DNA of 23,427 nucleotides from CAZDYP01 sp964509505 (GTDB taxonomy: Bacteria; Chloroflexota; Anaerolineae; JACRMK01): assembly GCA_964509505.1 (NCBI GenBank), contig CAZDYP010000070.1, positions 1 through 23,427 on the forward strand, given 5' to 3'. The notes under the pieces were generated by a model. It did not search any database and was not told the origin of the DNA. It was given only the letters and a program-made list of their open reading frames with translations. A program made the position numbers and the translations under genes. Position 1 is the first letter of the stretch; each line of letters starts with the position of its first letter. Below are positions 7,084 through 14,336 of the stretch, piece after piece.

Positions 7084-8241
7084 AGGAAGTTGTTGCAGCG
7101 GACGACGGCCACGCAGGAGGATGAAGGGCGCGGCGCGACGCGCGGCGATGCCGAGCTTCGCTAAATCGTCGAAGTCGCGCAGCGCGCCCTGTCGGCGCAG
7201 CTGCACAATGCGCGCAACGGAGCGCGGGCCGAGGCCAGGCACACGCAACAATTCTTCGCGCGAGGCGCGCGTCAATTCAAGGGGAAATTTTTCGGGATGG
7301 GCTTGCGCGTAGAGGAGCTTGGGATCAACGTCGCGCGGCAAATTGCCTGCGGCATCAAACACCAATTCATCGGACTTGAAGCCATATTGCCGCAGTAGAA
7401 AATCTACTTGATACAAACGATGTTCACGACGCGGGTCTGCGGGCGGCAAGCCATCAAGCGGCGTATTGGGCACAGGATGAAAGGCCGAATAATAGGCGCG
7501 GCTCAAGTGCGCTGTGTCGTAGAGTTGGGTTACAGTAGAAACCAATTCACGGTCACTTTCGCCCACCGCGCCGACGACGAATTGGGTGGTGGCGCTGACG
7601 GGTTTTTGTCCGCGCGCGCGTCGCTCGTCGTTGATGTCGTTTGCCCAATACAGCGCAGGTAGCAGTTCGCTGAACAGATTTTTTTCAGGCGCGAGCTGTT
7701 GCAAGCGCAGCGCGTTGGGCGCTTCGAGGTTGATCGAGATGCGGTCGGCGAAATTCATCGCGGCGGCAACGCTAGCGCGGTCCACACCCGGCATCACCTT
7801 CAAATGAATGTAACCGCGATAGACGTGTTTGCGTCGCAACAACTCCGTGGTGGCGATGAGCCTGTCCATCGTGGTGGACGAGCGACCATGAATGCCCGAC
7901 GACAAAAATAAGCCCTCGACCAGACGCTTGGCGTGCAGCTGCATGAACGCCGTCGCCAGCTCGTCGGGCGTGAATTGCACGCGCGGCAAATCGCGCCCGC
8001 GTCGCCAGGGGCAATAAAAACAATTCCGCGCGCAAAACGACGAGAGCATCGTCTTCAGCACAGAAATGCGTTTGCCATCACTGCGAACCAACGTGGTGAT
8101 CGAATGGCCCAGGCTGTGCGTCTTGGGCGGCGCGGTAGGCGGCTGAGTTGGCGTAAAATCACCACACTGCGTTTCAGCTGACCAGTCCACCTCGAAGGGC
8201 GCGTTGGCGTTGAGGAGTGAGAGTTTTTGCAGGATGTCCAT
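7066..8241 (-). CDS. Radical SAM protein with helix-hairpin-helix, putative DNA modification/repair
   Basis: This 391-aa protein belongs to a radical SAM family annotated as putative DNA modification or repair (the UDG-linked rSAM family, TIGR03916-like). The [4Fe-4S] cluster motif is CARNCFYC (Cys70, Cys74, Cys77, spacing CX3CX2C). The family-specific GLFLSSGI and RGYIHLKVMPGV follow, then RISINLEAPN. A C-terminal helix-hairpin-helix, LLRVPGLGPRSVARIVQLRR (about 332-351), suggests non-specific DNA binding. The usual partner, a uracil-DNA-glycosylase-like protein, is not in this window. The last four residues and stop come from a heptamer repeat (ends MSNW). It is divergent from the lipoprotein gene at 8389, and a TATAAT is visible at 8275-8280 on the minus strand. 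The chemical reaction is unknown. Confidence 0.85.
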   Translation of the reverse strand: MDILQKLSLLNANAPFEVDWSAETQCGDFTPTQPPTAPPKTHSLGHSITTLVRSDGKRISVLKTMLSSFCARNCFYCPWRRGRDLPRVQFTPDELATAFMQLHAKRLVEGLFLSSGIHGRSSTTMDRLIATTELLRRKHVYRGYIHLKVMPGVDRASVAAAMNFADRISINLEAPNALRLQQLAPEKNLFSELLPALYWANDINDERRARGQKPVSATTQFVVGAVGESDRELVSTVTQLYDTAHLSRAYYSAFHPVPNTPLDGLPPADPRREHRLYQVDFLLRQYGFKSDELVFDAAGNLPRDVDPKLLYAQAHPEKFPLELTRASREELLRVPGLGPRSVARIVQLRRQGALRDFDDLAKLGIAARRAAPFILLRGRRPLQQLPLMSNW

Positions 8242-8274
8242 GCGTTACCCGTTAGAACCCATGTTCTTATGGGC

Positions 8275-8302
8275 ATTATACCATGCGTGATTCTGTTGCA
8301 AA
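8275..8302 (-). promoter_or_regulatory. Probable promoter of the radical SAM gene
   Basis: On the minus strand a perfect TATAAT lies at 8280-8275 and a weak -35 (TTTGCA at 8302-8297) at 16-bp spacing. The start codon is 33 bp downstream of the -10. Confidence 0.5.
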
Positions 8303-8313
8303 AACCATAAGTA

Positions 8314-8338
8314 TAGAGCGAATTGGCAATTCGCTCTA
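8314..8338. repeat. Perfect palindrome with 11-bp arms
   Basis: The arms TAGAGCGAATT and AATTCGCTCTA flank a GGC centre. It overlaps the -35 element of the promoter at 8323-8350, so it could be an operator. Its form (a perfect GC/AT palindrome between divergent genes) is also compatible with an interspersed REP-like repeat. Confidence 0.75.
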
Positions 8339-8350
8339 CAATGCTATAAT
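8323..8350 (+). promoter_or_regulatory. Promoter of lipoprotein gene I
   Basis: TTGGCA (8323-8328), a 16-bp spacer and a perfect TATAAT (8345-8350) form a sigma-70-type promoter, 38 bp upstream of the start codon. The -35 lies in the centre of the palindrome at 8314-8338. Confidence 0.7.
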
Positions 8351-8388
8351 GCACGCTCGTCAACTCATCGTGAGAGGAAAGAACCGAC

Positions 8389-9141
8389 TTGAAGAAGCCT
8401 TTTGGGATTTGGAGTATTTTGCTATTAGCGTTATTGGCGTCGTTAGCATGTGGTATGCCGTCGCTCGCGCTTGTGGAGCCGACGGCGACGCCACGGCCCT
8501 CGCGCACCGCACGCGCCACCTTCACCCCCACACCAACCGAAACCCCGGCGCCGACATTCACTCCCACGCGCACCCCGACGCCGATACCGCCCACAGCAAC
8601 GGCAACCAACACGCCATTGCCAACCGCCACACCCACCGACACGCCGCCGCCGCCACCGCCGACGAACACGCCGCGCCCGCGTCCCACCAACACGCCCGCC
8701 CCGCCGCCGCCGCCGCCACCAACCGCTACGCCGTCAACTGAATTTAGCGGCGCCGAAGTGGACATCCGCGGTTCGTATAACTGTGGCGTCAATCCATTCA
8801 TCGCTGTGCAAGTGGTTGATCGTGGGAATAATCCCATGAAAGATTTTTATGTCCACATCGGCACCGATGGCAGCTGGGGCGATTGGATGAAACCGACGAC
8901 AGCTTCGTTCAAACAAGTAGGCGGCTTTCAATACAACGCCGATTACCTACGCGGCGCGAACAAATACTATATCACGGTTTTCCGTCAACCGGTGGAGCCC
9001 TTCAACATCCATGCTGCCGTTTCCAATGAAGTGACCGTCCGCATTGACGACCTTGACGAAGAAGCCTGTAATCAATCAGAAGGCAAAAATACAGGTGGAC
9101 GCATACGGGTCGCGGCGGTGCGCTTTGTGTATAATCGCTAA
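8389..9141 (+). CDS. Surface lipoprotein with Thr/Pro-rich stalk (paralogue I)
   Basis: This 250-aa protein has a lipoprotein signal peptide (MKKPFGIWSILLLALLASLAC, lipobox LASLAC, lipidated Cys21). An extracellular stalk of about 85 residues built of TPTPTET, TNTP and PPPP motifs follows, then a compact C-terminal domain (about 116-250). The C-terminal domain looks like a beta-sandwich and holds only two cysteines, one near its start (SYNCGVN) and one near its end (EEACNQ), likely a disulfide. The start codon is TTG, preceded by GAGAGGAAA at slightly long spacing; no ATG gives a complete signal peptide. The stalk is high in GC and its antisense frames give spurious Gly/Val-rich readings. Function is unknown; the partner at 9258 shares signal peptide type, stalk and architecture. 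Confidence 0.82.
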   Translation: MKKPFGIWSILLLALLASLACGMPSLALVEPTATPRPSRTARATFTPTPTETPAPTFTPTRTPTPIPPTATATNTPLPTATPTDTPPPPPPTNTPRPRPTNTPAPPPPPPPTATPSTEFSGAEVDIRGSYNCGVNPFIAVQVVDRGNNPMKDFYVHIGTDGSWGDWMKPTTASFKQVGGFQYNADYLRGANKYYITVFRQPVEPFNIHAAVSNEVTVRIDDLDEEACNQSEGKNTGGRIRVAAVRFVYNR

Positions 9142-9149
9142 CAGCGAGT

Positions 9150-9176
9150 CCTCACAGGTTTTGGAAACCTGTGAGG
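9150..9176. repeat. REP-like palindrome, CAGGTTTTGGAAACCTG family, copy 1
   Basis: Perfect 12-bp arms (CCTCACAGGTTT and complement) flank the loop TGG, 9 bp after the first lipoprotein stop. There is no T-run, so it is a poor intrinsic terminator. The core recurs in inverse orientation at 17474-17506, which argues for an interspersed repeat family. Confidence 0.75.
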
Positions 9177-9214
9177 GCTGTGCGCTAGTTTTATCGCAAT
9201 CAAACGCTGTGTGC

Positions 9215-9240
9215 TATAATTCGGCGCGGTGACGCGCCGA
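9215..9240 (+). promoter_or_regulatory. -10 element and leader hairpin of lipoprotein gene II
   Basis: A perfect TATAAT at 9215-9220 is followed at once by an 8-bp perfect inverted repeat, TCGGCGCG-GTGA-CGCGCCGA (9221-9240). That repeat would form a stable hairpin at the very 5' end of the transcript. The -35 is not evident. Confidence 0.5.
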
Positions 9241-9257
9241 GGGAAAGTTAGAGGAAC

Positions 9258-9992
9258 ATGATTCAGTTGAAGTCTGCACGAATAGTTAGCAGCTGGCTGT
9301 GTATTGGTGTTTTGCTGGTATTAGGTTGTGGTTTGCCTAGCAATCTACCCATTGCGTTGCGCCGTGAGCCAACGGCGACGCCACGCCCTACCCGCACGAG
9401 TCGTCCCACGTTTACACCAACGCCTACCGAAACATCTACACCCATCCCAACACCCACATCAACCAAAACCAATACGCCACTGCCCACACCTACCTTCACC
9501 GCTGTCCCACCCACCGATACGCCTGTGCCGCCAACGCCGACGAACACACGTCGCCCCGCGCCACCACCCACCGCCACCTTTACCCCTGCGCCGCCGCCGC
9601 CGCCCACCAACACGCCCGCGCCGAGTTTTGAATTTAGCGCAGGCTCGCCGGATGGTTGGCCTAATTGCTTGCAGATGGGCATTTTTGGTTCGGTCAAGAA
9701 TTTGTCAGGCGGCTGGCTGGCTGGCTACACAATACAAGTCTATACGCCCGGCGGCGGCAAAATCCCCGGTGGGGAAGTGATCACTAAGGGTGGCGGCGGA
9801 GATCGCAATTACGAGGTCAATGTTGGGCAACCAGGCAACTATCAAATTGTCGTAAGTGATGGCACGCGTGAGTTGTCGCCGCGCGTCAACATTAGCGTAG
9901 ATAGCACAGAGAACCCCAATTGTGACATTCGGAAAAAGGAACCGGGCGCAGGCGCCCAATGGGTTAAAGTGGATTTCACAAAAGTCAGATAA
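9258..9992 (+). CDS. Surface lipoprotein with Thr/Pro-rich stalk (paralogue II)
   Basis: This 244-aa protein has the same plan as the gene before it: a signal peptide ending in the lipobox LVLGC (Cys24), the stalk opening REPTATPRPTRT like VEPTATPRPSRT of paralogue I, repeated TPTPTET/TNTP units to about residue 125, then a C-terminal domain with Gly-rich loops (TPGGGKIPGG, KGGGGDRNYEV). The folded domain differs in sequence from paralogue I but again has a Cys near each end (PNCLQM and NPNCDIR). It resembles a carboxypeptidase-regulatory or Ig-like beta-sandwich. AGAGGAAC precedes the ATG at good spacing. The shared stalk is similar at the nucleotide level too, so the pair probably arose by tandem duplication followed by domain divergence. 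Function is unknown. Confidence 0.82.
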   Translation: MIQLKSARIVSSWLCIGVLLVLGCGLPSNLPIALRREPTATPRPTRTSRPTFTPTPTETSTPIPTPTSTKTNTPLPTPTFTAVPPTDTPVPPTPTNTRRPAPPPTATFTPAPPPPPTNTPAPSFEFSAGSPDGWPNCLQMGIFGSVKNLSGGWLAGYTIQVYTPGGGKIPGGEVITKGGGGDRNYEVNVGQPGNYQIVVSDGTRELSPRVNISVDSTENPNCDIRKKEPGAGAQWVKVDFTKVR

Positions 9993-10017
9993 TCATTTTG
10001 ATCAAGGTGAGGTACAA

Positions 10018-10971
10018 ATGAATACGGTCAATCAAAAGACGACAGCGGATGATGGATATTGGGATGCGCTACTCAAAGACGCTGAATGGACGGAGAAGCC
10101 AAAGCCGCGAGGCCGTTCAACTGAAAACGAGCCGATGGGCGAACCGATTGTGGCTAATGTGGATCAGGCGGCGCAAGAAGCCGTATGGACATGGGCGCAG
10201 GACATGTTCGGCAAGGATGAAGTCATCGAAGGCTTAGTGACAGGCTTCAATCGCGGCGGGTTATTGTTGAAAGTCAAAGAGCTCTCCGGCTTCGTGCCTG
10301 CCTCCCACATGGTCGGTTTGACGCGCTGGGTCAGCGACGAAGATCGCGCACAACAGTTGGGGGGACGTATCGGCGAAACATTGAAGTTGAAAATCATCGA
10401 GCTCAACCGCGAACAAAACCGTTTCATTCTCTCAGAACGTTTAGCCACGGGCAGGCAACGGGACGGCGAGTTATTGTTGCGGACTTTGAAAATCGGCGAC
10501 CTACGCATGGGGAAGGTCAATCATGTCACAGAATTTGGCGCATTTGTTGATCTAGGCGGCATTGATGGCTTGATTCATGTGTCGGAAATTTCGTGGGAGC
10601 GCATCAATCATCCGAGCGACGTGCTACGTGTGGGGCAAGAAGTGCAAGTGCGCGTCGTCAGCATTGACCATACCAAGCGACGTATCCAATTGAGCATCAA
10701 ACGCTTGCGCCCCGACCCCTGGACAGCCGTCACCCAAAAATATCAAATCGGTCAAATGATCACGGGCACAATCACCAACGTCACCGATTTCGGCGCATTC
10801 GTGAAGGTTGACGAGGGTTTAGAGGGTTTGATTCACGTCTCGGAGTTAGCAGAAGGGCATTTCTTGCACCCACGCTCCATCGTGCGCGAAGGCGACCGCG
10901 TGCAAGCGAAGATCGTCTCGGTGGATGGGCAACGCCGCCGCTTGGCGTTGACATTACGATTGGGGCGTTAG
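10018..10971 (+). CDS. Three-S1-domain RNA-binding protein (ribosomal protein S1-like)
   Basis: This 317-aa protein has three consecutive S1/OB-fold RNA-binding repeats at about 67-142, 158-229 and 243-314. The second and third are the most canonical (VTEFGAFVDLGGIDGLIHVSEIS and VTDFGAFVKVDEGLEGLIHVSEL). The first is divergent but retains GLVTGFNRGGLLLKV and GFVPASHM. The acidic N-terminal 60 residues have no recognised fold. It probably acts as a bacterial S1-like factor recruiting mRNA to ribosomes; short three- or four-domain S1 proteins are usual outside Proteobacteria. The start at 10018 is preceded by GGTGAGG. An upstream in-frame reading to 9922 overlaps the lipoprotein gene and is rejected. 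The TAG stop lies at the first unit of a heptamer array. Confidence 0.9.
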   Translation: MNTVNQKTTADDGYWDALLKDAEWTEKPKPRGRSTENEPMGEPIVANVDQAAQEAVWTWAQDMFGKDEVIEGLVTGFNRGGLLLKVKELSGFVPASHMVGLTRWVSDEDRAQQLGGRIGETLKLKIIELNREQNRFILSERLATGRQRDGELLLRTLKIGDLRMGKVNHVTEFGAFVDLGGIDGLIHVSEISWERINHPSDVLRVGQEVQVRVVSIDHTKRRIQLSIKRLRPDPWTAVTQKYQIGQMITGTITNVTDFGAFVKVDEGLEGLIHVSELAEGHFLHPRSIVREGDRVQAKIVSVDGQRRRLALTLRLGR

Positions 10972-11045
10972 TTGCTAGTCGCTAGTCACGAGCGACTAAT
11001 GACGAGCGACTTGACGAGCGACTAGCGACTAAAGACGAGTGATGA
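10968..11045. repeat. Heptamer array (GCTAGTC/ACGAGCG type)
   Basis: About eleven in-phase 7-bp units (GTTGCTA, GTCGCTA, GTCACGA, GCGACTA, ATGACGA, GCGACTT, GACGAGC, GACTAGC, GACTAAA, GACGAGT, GATGAAT) fill the whole gap from the S1-protein stop to the ftsK start. The first units are complementary to later ones (CGCTAGTC against GACTAGCG), so a hairpin can form. The array leaves no obvious Shine-Dalgarno for ftsK. Confidence 0.87.
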
Positions 11046-13223
11046 ATGGCAAAGAAACGCACTGCGCCCATGCCTATGTTGTCCTTGCCTACCCTGGCTT
11101 GGCGTGACCCACGCCTTCAACAAGTGCTTGCGCTGGTCGTCGCACTGGTGGGCGTGGTGTTGTTGGTCTCTGTGCTGGGCTTCGCGCGCACTCGCTTGAC
11201 CGATGGGCTAGGCTCATTCGCGCGCTATGTGTTTGGTATGGTGGGCGCAGCCCTATTCGCCATAGCCCTCATCATTGGCGGCGCGTGGGCGTTGCGCGCG
11301 CTCGTCACCGAGACGTTTGTCATCGCGTGGCGGCGTATCATCGGCGGTGAAGTGTGTTTCTTCGCCATACTCGCGCTGATTCACGCGCCCATGAACAACG
11401 GGCGCGCGTTAGCCGAGAGTGGCGGCGGCGGCGGTATAGTCGGTTGGGCTATTAGCGAAGCGCTCACCAATGCTATCGGGTTTGCCCTGGCGGTGGTCGT
11501 GTTGTTTTTCCTCGCCGTGCTTGGCGCGGTCTGGGCTTTCGAGCTTGACCTCACACAAATCAGAACATGGAGCGCATCCTTCTTCGCGCTCTTTCCCAAT
11601 CAAGCTGAGTCTGAGTCTGTCGCCGAACCCAAAGCCGCGCGTCCTAAAACCCCACGCCCCAAGTCTGCTCCCACTGCCAAAGAGAAACCTGCGAAAGCTG
11701 CCGCGCCGATAAGCAAAATCCGCGAGACCGAAAAACCCGCCAAACGTATCCGCCGCGATAATCGTTTGCCCACACTCGATCTCTTTCGCAATCAATCCAA
11801 ATTTGATATTGACCGCGCCTTGCTGCGCGAACGCGCCCGCATCATCGAAGACACGCTCGACAGCTTTGGCATTCCCGTCAAAGTGTTGGATGATCAAACG
11901 CAATCGGGGCCTACGGTAACGCTTTTCGCATTGGAACCCGGCTTCGTCGAGCGACGCCTGCCCGATGGCGCAACGAAGCGCGTGAAGGTCAAAGTCAGTC
12001 GCATCGCAGCGTTGGCGAATGACCTGGCGCTCGCATTGTCAGCTTCGCCCATTCGCATCGAAGCGCCTGTGCCGGGCAAACCGTACGTTGGCCTCGAGGT
12101 GCCAAACGAAACGAGCTCGATGGTGGCATTGCGTGGCGTGCTCGATAGTGATGCCTATCGTCGTTATCACAAGCCGCTCAAAATTGCGTTAGGGCAAGAT
12201 GTGGCAGGCGTTCCCATCTTCGCAGACCTCGCCGCCATGCCCCACGTTTTGATTGCAGGCGCGACGGGCTCGGGCAAGTCGGTGTGCATCAACGCCGTCA
12301 TCGCTTCGCTGTTGTGCAACAACACACCTGACGATTTGCGTCTCTTGATGATTGATCCGAAGATGGTGGAGCTCGCGCAATACAACGGCATCCCGCATTT
12401 GCTGCATCCCGTCGTGACCGACTTAGACAAAGCCTCAGGCGCGTTGCATTGGGCGATGCGCGAGATGGACAAGCGGTATCAGCTCTTCAAAGAAAAAGGG
12501 GTGCGTAACCTCGAAGGATACAACAAACAAGTCACGGATGACGAGGAGAAACTACCTTACGTCGTCGTTGTCATTGACGAGCTCGCCGACCTGATGATGA
12601 CCGCGCCCGAGGATATCGAGAAGACGATTTGCCGCTTGGCGCAGATGGCGCGTGCGACGGGCATTCATCTCGTCCTTGCGACGCAGCGGCCATCGGTGGA
12701 TGTGGTGACGGGACTCATCAAAGCCAACTTTCCCGCGCGCATCGCGTTCGCCGTCACCTCACAAACCGATAGTCGCGTGATTCTCGACACGGGCGGCGCA
12801 GAGAAATTGTTGGGACGTGGTGATATGCTTTACATGGCGCCCGATTCGCCGAAGTTGTTGCGCTTGCAAGGTTGCTACGTCTCCGATGACGAGCTCAAGA
12901 ATTTGGTGCGACATTGGCGCGACATCGCCATCGCAGACCAACTCCATACGACGCCGATTGAATTGCCTACGCCTGAAACACCGGCTGCCTCCAAAGAGAA
13001 AAGCGACGAACTGCTAGACGAAGCCATCAAACTGGTGCAACAATTCGACCGCGCTTCCACCTCGTTTTTGCAACGACGCATGGGCATTGGGTATAATCGA
13101 GCTGCGCGCTTGATTGACTTGATGGAAGCGCGCGGCATCATCGGAGCGGCGAAAGACGGCGGGCTGGCGCGTGAAGTGCTGGTCAAAGGCGAGGCCACGC
13201 CCGAAGAATTAACGGAAGAATAA
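11046..13223 (+). CDS. ftsK: DNA translocase FtsK/SpoIIIE
   Basis: This 725-aa membrane-anchored hexameric ATPase pumps double-stranded DNA during chromosome segregation and cell division. The N-terminal region has about four transmembrane segments (about 26-48, 62-86, 100-116, 141-164). A Lys/Pro/Ala-rich linker (190-240) leads to the alpha domain, then the motor with Walker A GATGSGKS (405-412), DPKMVEL (438-444), Walker B VVVIDELAD (507-515) and LATQRPSVDVVTGLIKANFPAR (544-565). A C-terminal gamma winged helix (about 655-715, QRRMGIGYNRAARLIDLMEARGIIG) would read KOPS-like sequences. Length and order are normal for the Gram-positive-type protein. The start ATG directly abuts the heptamer array and has only a weak GACGAG upstream. 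Confidence 0.95.
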   Translation: MAKKRTAPMPMLSLPTLAWRDPRLQQVLALVVALVGVVLLVSVLGFARTRLTDGLGSFARYVFGMVGAALFAIALIIGGAWALRALVTETFVIAWRRIIGGEVCFFAILALIHAPMNNGRALAESGGGGGIVGWAISEALTNAIGFALAVVVLFFLAVLGAVWAFELDLTQIRTWSASFFALFPNQAESESVAEPKAARPKTPRPKSAPTAKEKPAKAAAPISKIRETEKPAKRIRRDNRLPTLDLFRNQSKFDIDRALLRERARIIEDTLDSFGIPVKVLDDQTQSGPTVTLFALEPGFVERRLPDGATKRVKVKVSRIAALANDLALALSASPIRIEAPVPGKPYVGLEVPNETSSMVALRGVLDSDAYRRYHKPLKIALGQDVAGVPIFADLAAMPHVLIAGATGSGKSVCINAVIASLLCNNTPDDLRLLMIDPKMVELAQYNGIPHLLHPVVTDLDKASGALHWAMREMDKRYQLFKEKGVRNLEGYNKQVTDDEEKLPYVVVVIDELADLMMTAPEDIEKTICRLAQMARATGIHLVLATQRPSVDVVTGLIKANFPARIAFAVTSQTDSRVILDTGGAEKLLGRGDMLYMAPDSPKLLRLQGCYVSDDELKNLVRHWRDIAIADQLHTTPIELPTPETPAASKEKSDELLDEAIKLVQQFDRASTSFLQRRMGIGYNRAARLIDLMEARGIIGAAKDGGLAREVLVKGEATPEELTEE

Positions 13224-13228
13224 TTTTT

Positions 13229-13268
13229 GATTTTAGATTTTTAGATGGCGTCGTAATCTAAAATCTAA
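13229..13268. repeat. Inverted AT-rich repeat (TTTTAGA type)
   Basis: The arms TTAGATTTTTAGAT (13233-13246) and ATCTAAAATCTAA (13256-13268) are complementary except for one extra T, and surround a 9-nt loop. The period is about 7. It fills the ftsK-infA gap and leaves only the GGAAGGAT ribosome binding site of infA outside. Confidence 0.8.
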
Positions 13269-13282
13269 CCGCAAGGAAGGAT

Positions 13283-13540
13283 ATGGCTAGACAACGTCGG
13301 GAGCAATCCCCCCAAAAAGAAAAATCGGGCGACAAAATCGAAGTCGAAGGCATTGTGGTTGATGCGATGCCGAACGCAATGTTCAAGGTCAAGCTAGAGA
13401 ATGGACACGAAGTGCTTGCGCACATCTCGGGCAAGATTCGTATGAACTACATCACGATTCTGACGGGCGACCGTGTGCAGCTCGAGCTTTCGCCGTATGA
13501 TTTGACGCGTGGACGCATTACGTATCGTTATCGTAATTAG
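13283..13540 (+). CDS. infA: Translation initiation factor IF-1
   Basis: This 85-aa single OB-fold protein binds the ribosomal A site region of the 30S subunit during initiation. The sequence from DKIEVEGIVVDAMPNAMFKVKLENGHEVLAHISGKIRMN through ILTGDRVQLELSPYDLTRGRITYRYR is highly typical. The N-terminus is about 10 residues longer than the usual start, and is basic and Gln-rich. A strong AAGGAAGGAT precedes the ATG. In many bacteria infA sits in the spc/alpha ribosomal-protein operon; here it follows ftsK, so a second copy elsewhere is possible. The last codon and TAG stop begin the next heptamer repeat. Confidence 0.96.
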   Translation: MARQRREQSPQKEKSGDKIEVEGIVVDAMPNAMFKVKLENGHEVLAHISGKIRMNYITILTGDRVQLELSPYDLTRGRITYRYRN

Positions 13541-13569
13541 TCGCTAGTTGCTGGCGGCTAGCGACTCAG
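13538..13569. repeat. Heptamer hairpin (TAGTCGC type)
   Basis: The perfect 9-bp arms AGTCGCTAG and CTAGCGACT enclose ten bases, with 7-bp phase (TAGTCGC, TAGTTGC, TGGCGGC, TAGCGAC). The infA stop codon TAG is the first triplet of the first unit. The same heptamer sequence is used in the array at 10968-11045. Confidence 0.87.
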
Positions 13570-13581
13570 AGAGGTGGGAGT

Positions 13582-13881
13582 ATGGTCAAGCTATTGATGA
13601 CGTGGGATATTCGTCAGGGCAAGGAAACGAACTATCTTGAATTTTTCACGCGCGAGTTCGCGCCTGCGCTGGTGAAGATGGGCGTGCAACCGACGGGCGC
13701 ATGGTACACGGTGGTGGGCAATGGTCCCCAAATCATGGCTGAAGGCGTCGCCGAAGATCTGGAGACGTTGGTCGCCGTGCTCGAAGGCAAGGAGTGGGCG
13801 GAGTGGCAAGAGAAGCTGCAGCGCTACGTCACGAACTTCAAAAAGAAAGTCGTGAACCATTCGCAAAAGTTTCAAATGTAA
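13582..13881 (+). CDS. Small conserved hypothetical protein, ferredoxin-like alpha/beta
   Basis: This 99-aa soluble protein has no signal peptide or membrane segment. The pattern of an opening beta-strand (VKLLMTWDIRQG), a helix with EFFTREFAPALVKMGV, a second strand (PTGAWYTVVGNGPQIMAEGVAEDLETLVAVLEG) and a final amphipathic helix resembles a dimeric alpha/beta barrel (ABM/Dabb-like) domain. No catalytic residues can be assigned and I do not recognise a named family. AGAGGTGGGAG precedes the ATG. It is the last gene of the plus-strand run, before a strong terminator. Confidence 0.75.
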   Translation: MVKLLMTWDIRQGKETNYLEFFTREFAPALVKMGVQPTGAWYTVVGNGPQIMAEGVAEDLETLVAVLEGKEWAEWQEKLQRYVTNFKKKVVNHSQKFQM

Positions 13882-13893
13882 GTGTGACAAAGC

Positions 13894-13923
13894 AAAGCCC
13901 CACCTCCACTGGTGGGGCTTTTT
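13894..13923 (+). terminator. Rho-independent terminator
   Basis: The perfect stem AAAGCCCCACC/GGTGGGGCTTT has a six-base loop and is followed by further T residues, 13 bp after the preceding stop. It ends the S1-FtsK-IF-1 run. Confidence 0.92.
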
Positions 13924-13957
13924 GCGCGTATGAGACATGAAAATTGAGTGGGTAGCA

Positions 13958-14254
13958 TCATGTGTCGTTCTTGGTTGTTGCAGTCGCCGACTCCGTGGGC
14001 TTTGTTTCGCTGGCGGTTGCGGCGCTCGCTTTGTCGCCATCGCTGGAGCTGCTACTTGCGCTGGCGGACGATGAGTGCTTGCTGTCGGTGATGTACCATC
14101 CCGACCCTTTGAAGATGATGCCTGCGGGTGTCAGCACTTTTTTGAGCGTTGGTTGTTGGCATTCAGGACAATCTACCAATGGCGCGGCGCTGACGGATTG
14201 CATTTTTTCGATGGTCGCGCCGCAACTACGGCAAGTATATTGATAAATTGGCAT
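13958..14254 (-). CDS. FmdB-family zinc ribbon protein
   Basis: This 98-aa protein has an N-terminal zinc ribbon MPIYQYTCRSCG, in which Cys8 and Cys11 pair with Cys29 and Cys32 (DCPECQQ) to bind one zinc, followed by KKVLTPAGIIFKGSGWYITD. This is the typical FmdB/CxxC putative regulatory protein. The last 40 residues are a Ser/Ala/Thr-rich low-complexity tail, common in this family. The start at 14254 is chosen because the MPIYxYxC motif begins there and GAGGGAA lies upstream; a longer reading to 14299 would cross the promoter region. Its role is uncertain (possibly transcriptional or metal related). It is divergent from the PHAX-domain gene. Confidence 0.88.
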   Translation of the reverse strand: MPIYQYTCRSCGATIEKMQSVSAAPLVDCPECQQPTLKKVLTPAGIIFKGSGWYITDSKHSSSASASSSSSDGDKASAATASETKPTESATATTKNDT

Positions 14255-14287
14255 AACAGTTCCCTCTTGGATAAAAGTCGAGTGTTG

Positions 14288-14316
14288 ATTGTATCGCAAT
14301 CAGAAAAAAAGCGAAA
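14288..14316 (-). promoter_or_regulatory. Probable promoter of the FmdB-like gene
   Basis: On the minus strand TACAAT (14293-14288) has a weak -35 candidate TTTCGC (14316-14311) at 17-bp spacing. It faces away from the plus-strand promoter at 14321-14329. Confidence 0.4.
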
Positions 14317-14320
14317 ATTG

Positions 14321-14329
14321 TGTTACAAT
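14321..14329 (+). promoter_or_regulatory. Extended -10 promoter positioned for a leaderless mRNA
   Basis: TGT-TACAAT (TG at 14321-14322, -10 at 14324-14329) ends seven bases before the ATG at 14337. A transcript starting at the normal distance would begin at or one base before the start codon, and no Shine-Dalgarno is present. Confidence 0.5.
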
Positions 14330-14336
14330 ACGCGCC

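Noticed and set aside
8055..8837. Long minus-strand reading frame rich in Gly and Val opposite the first lipoprotein
   Set aside because: It is the antisense of the Thr/Pro stalk codons; composition is explained by the complement of ACN/CCN codons, and it overlaps two well-supported genes.
9922..10017. Upstream extension of the S1-domain protein
   Set aside because: It overlaps the end of the second lipoprotein gene; the ATG at 10018 has a clear GGTGAGG upstream.
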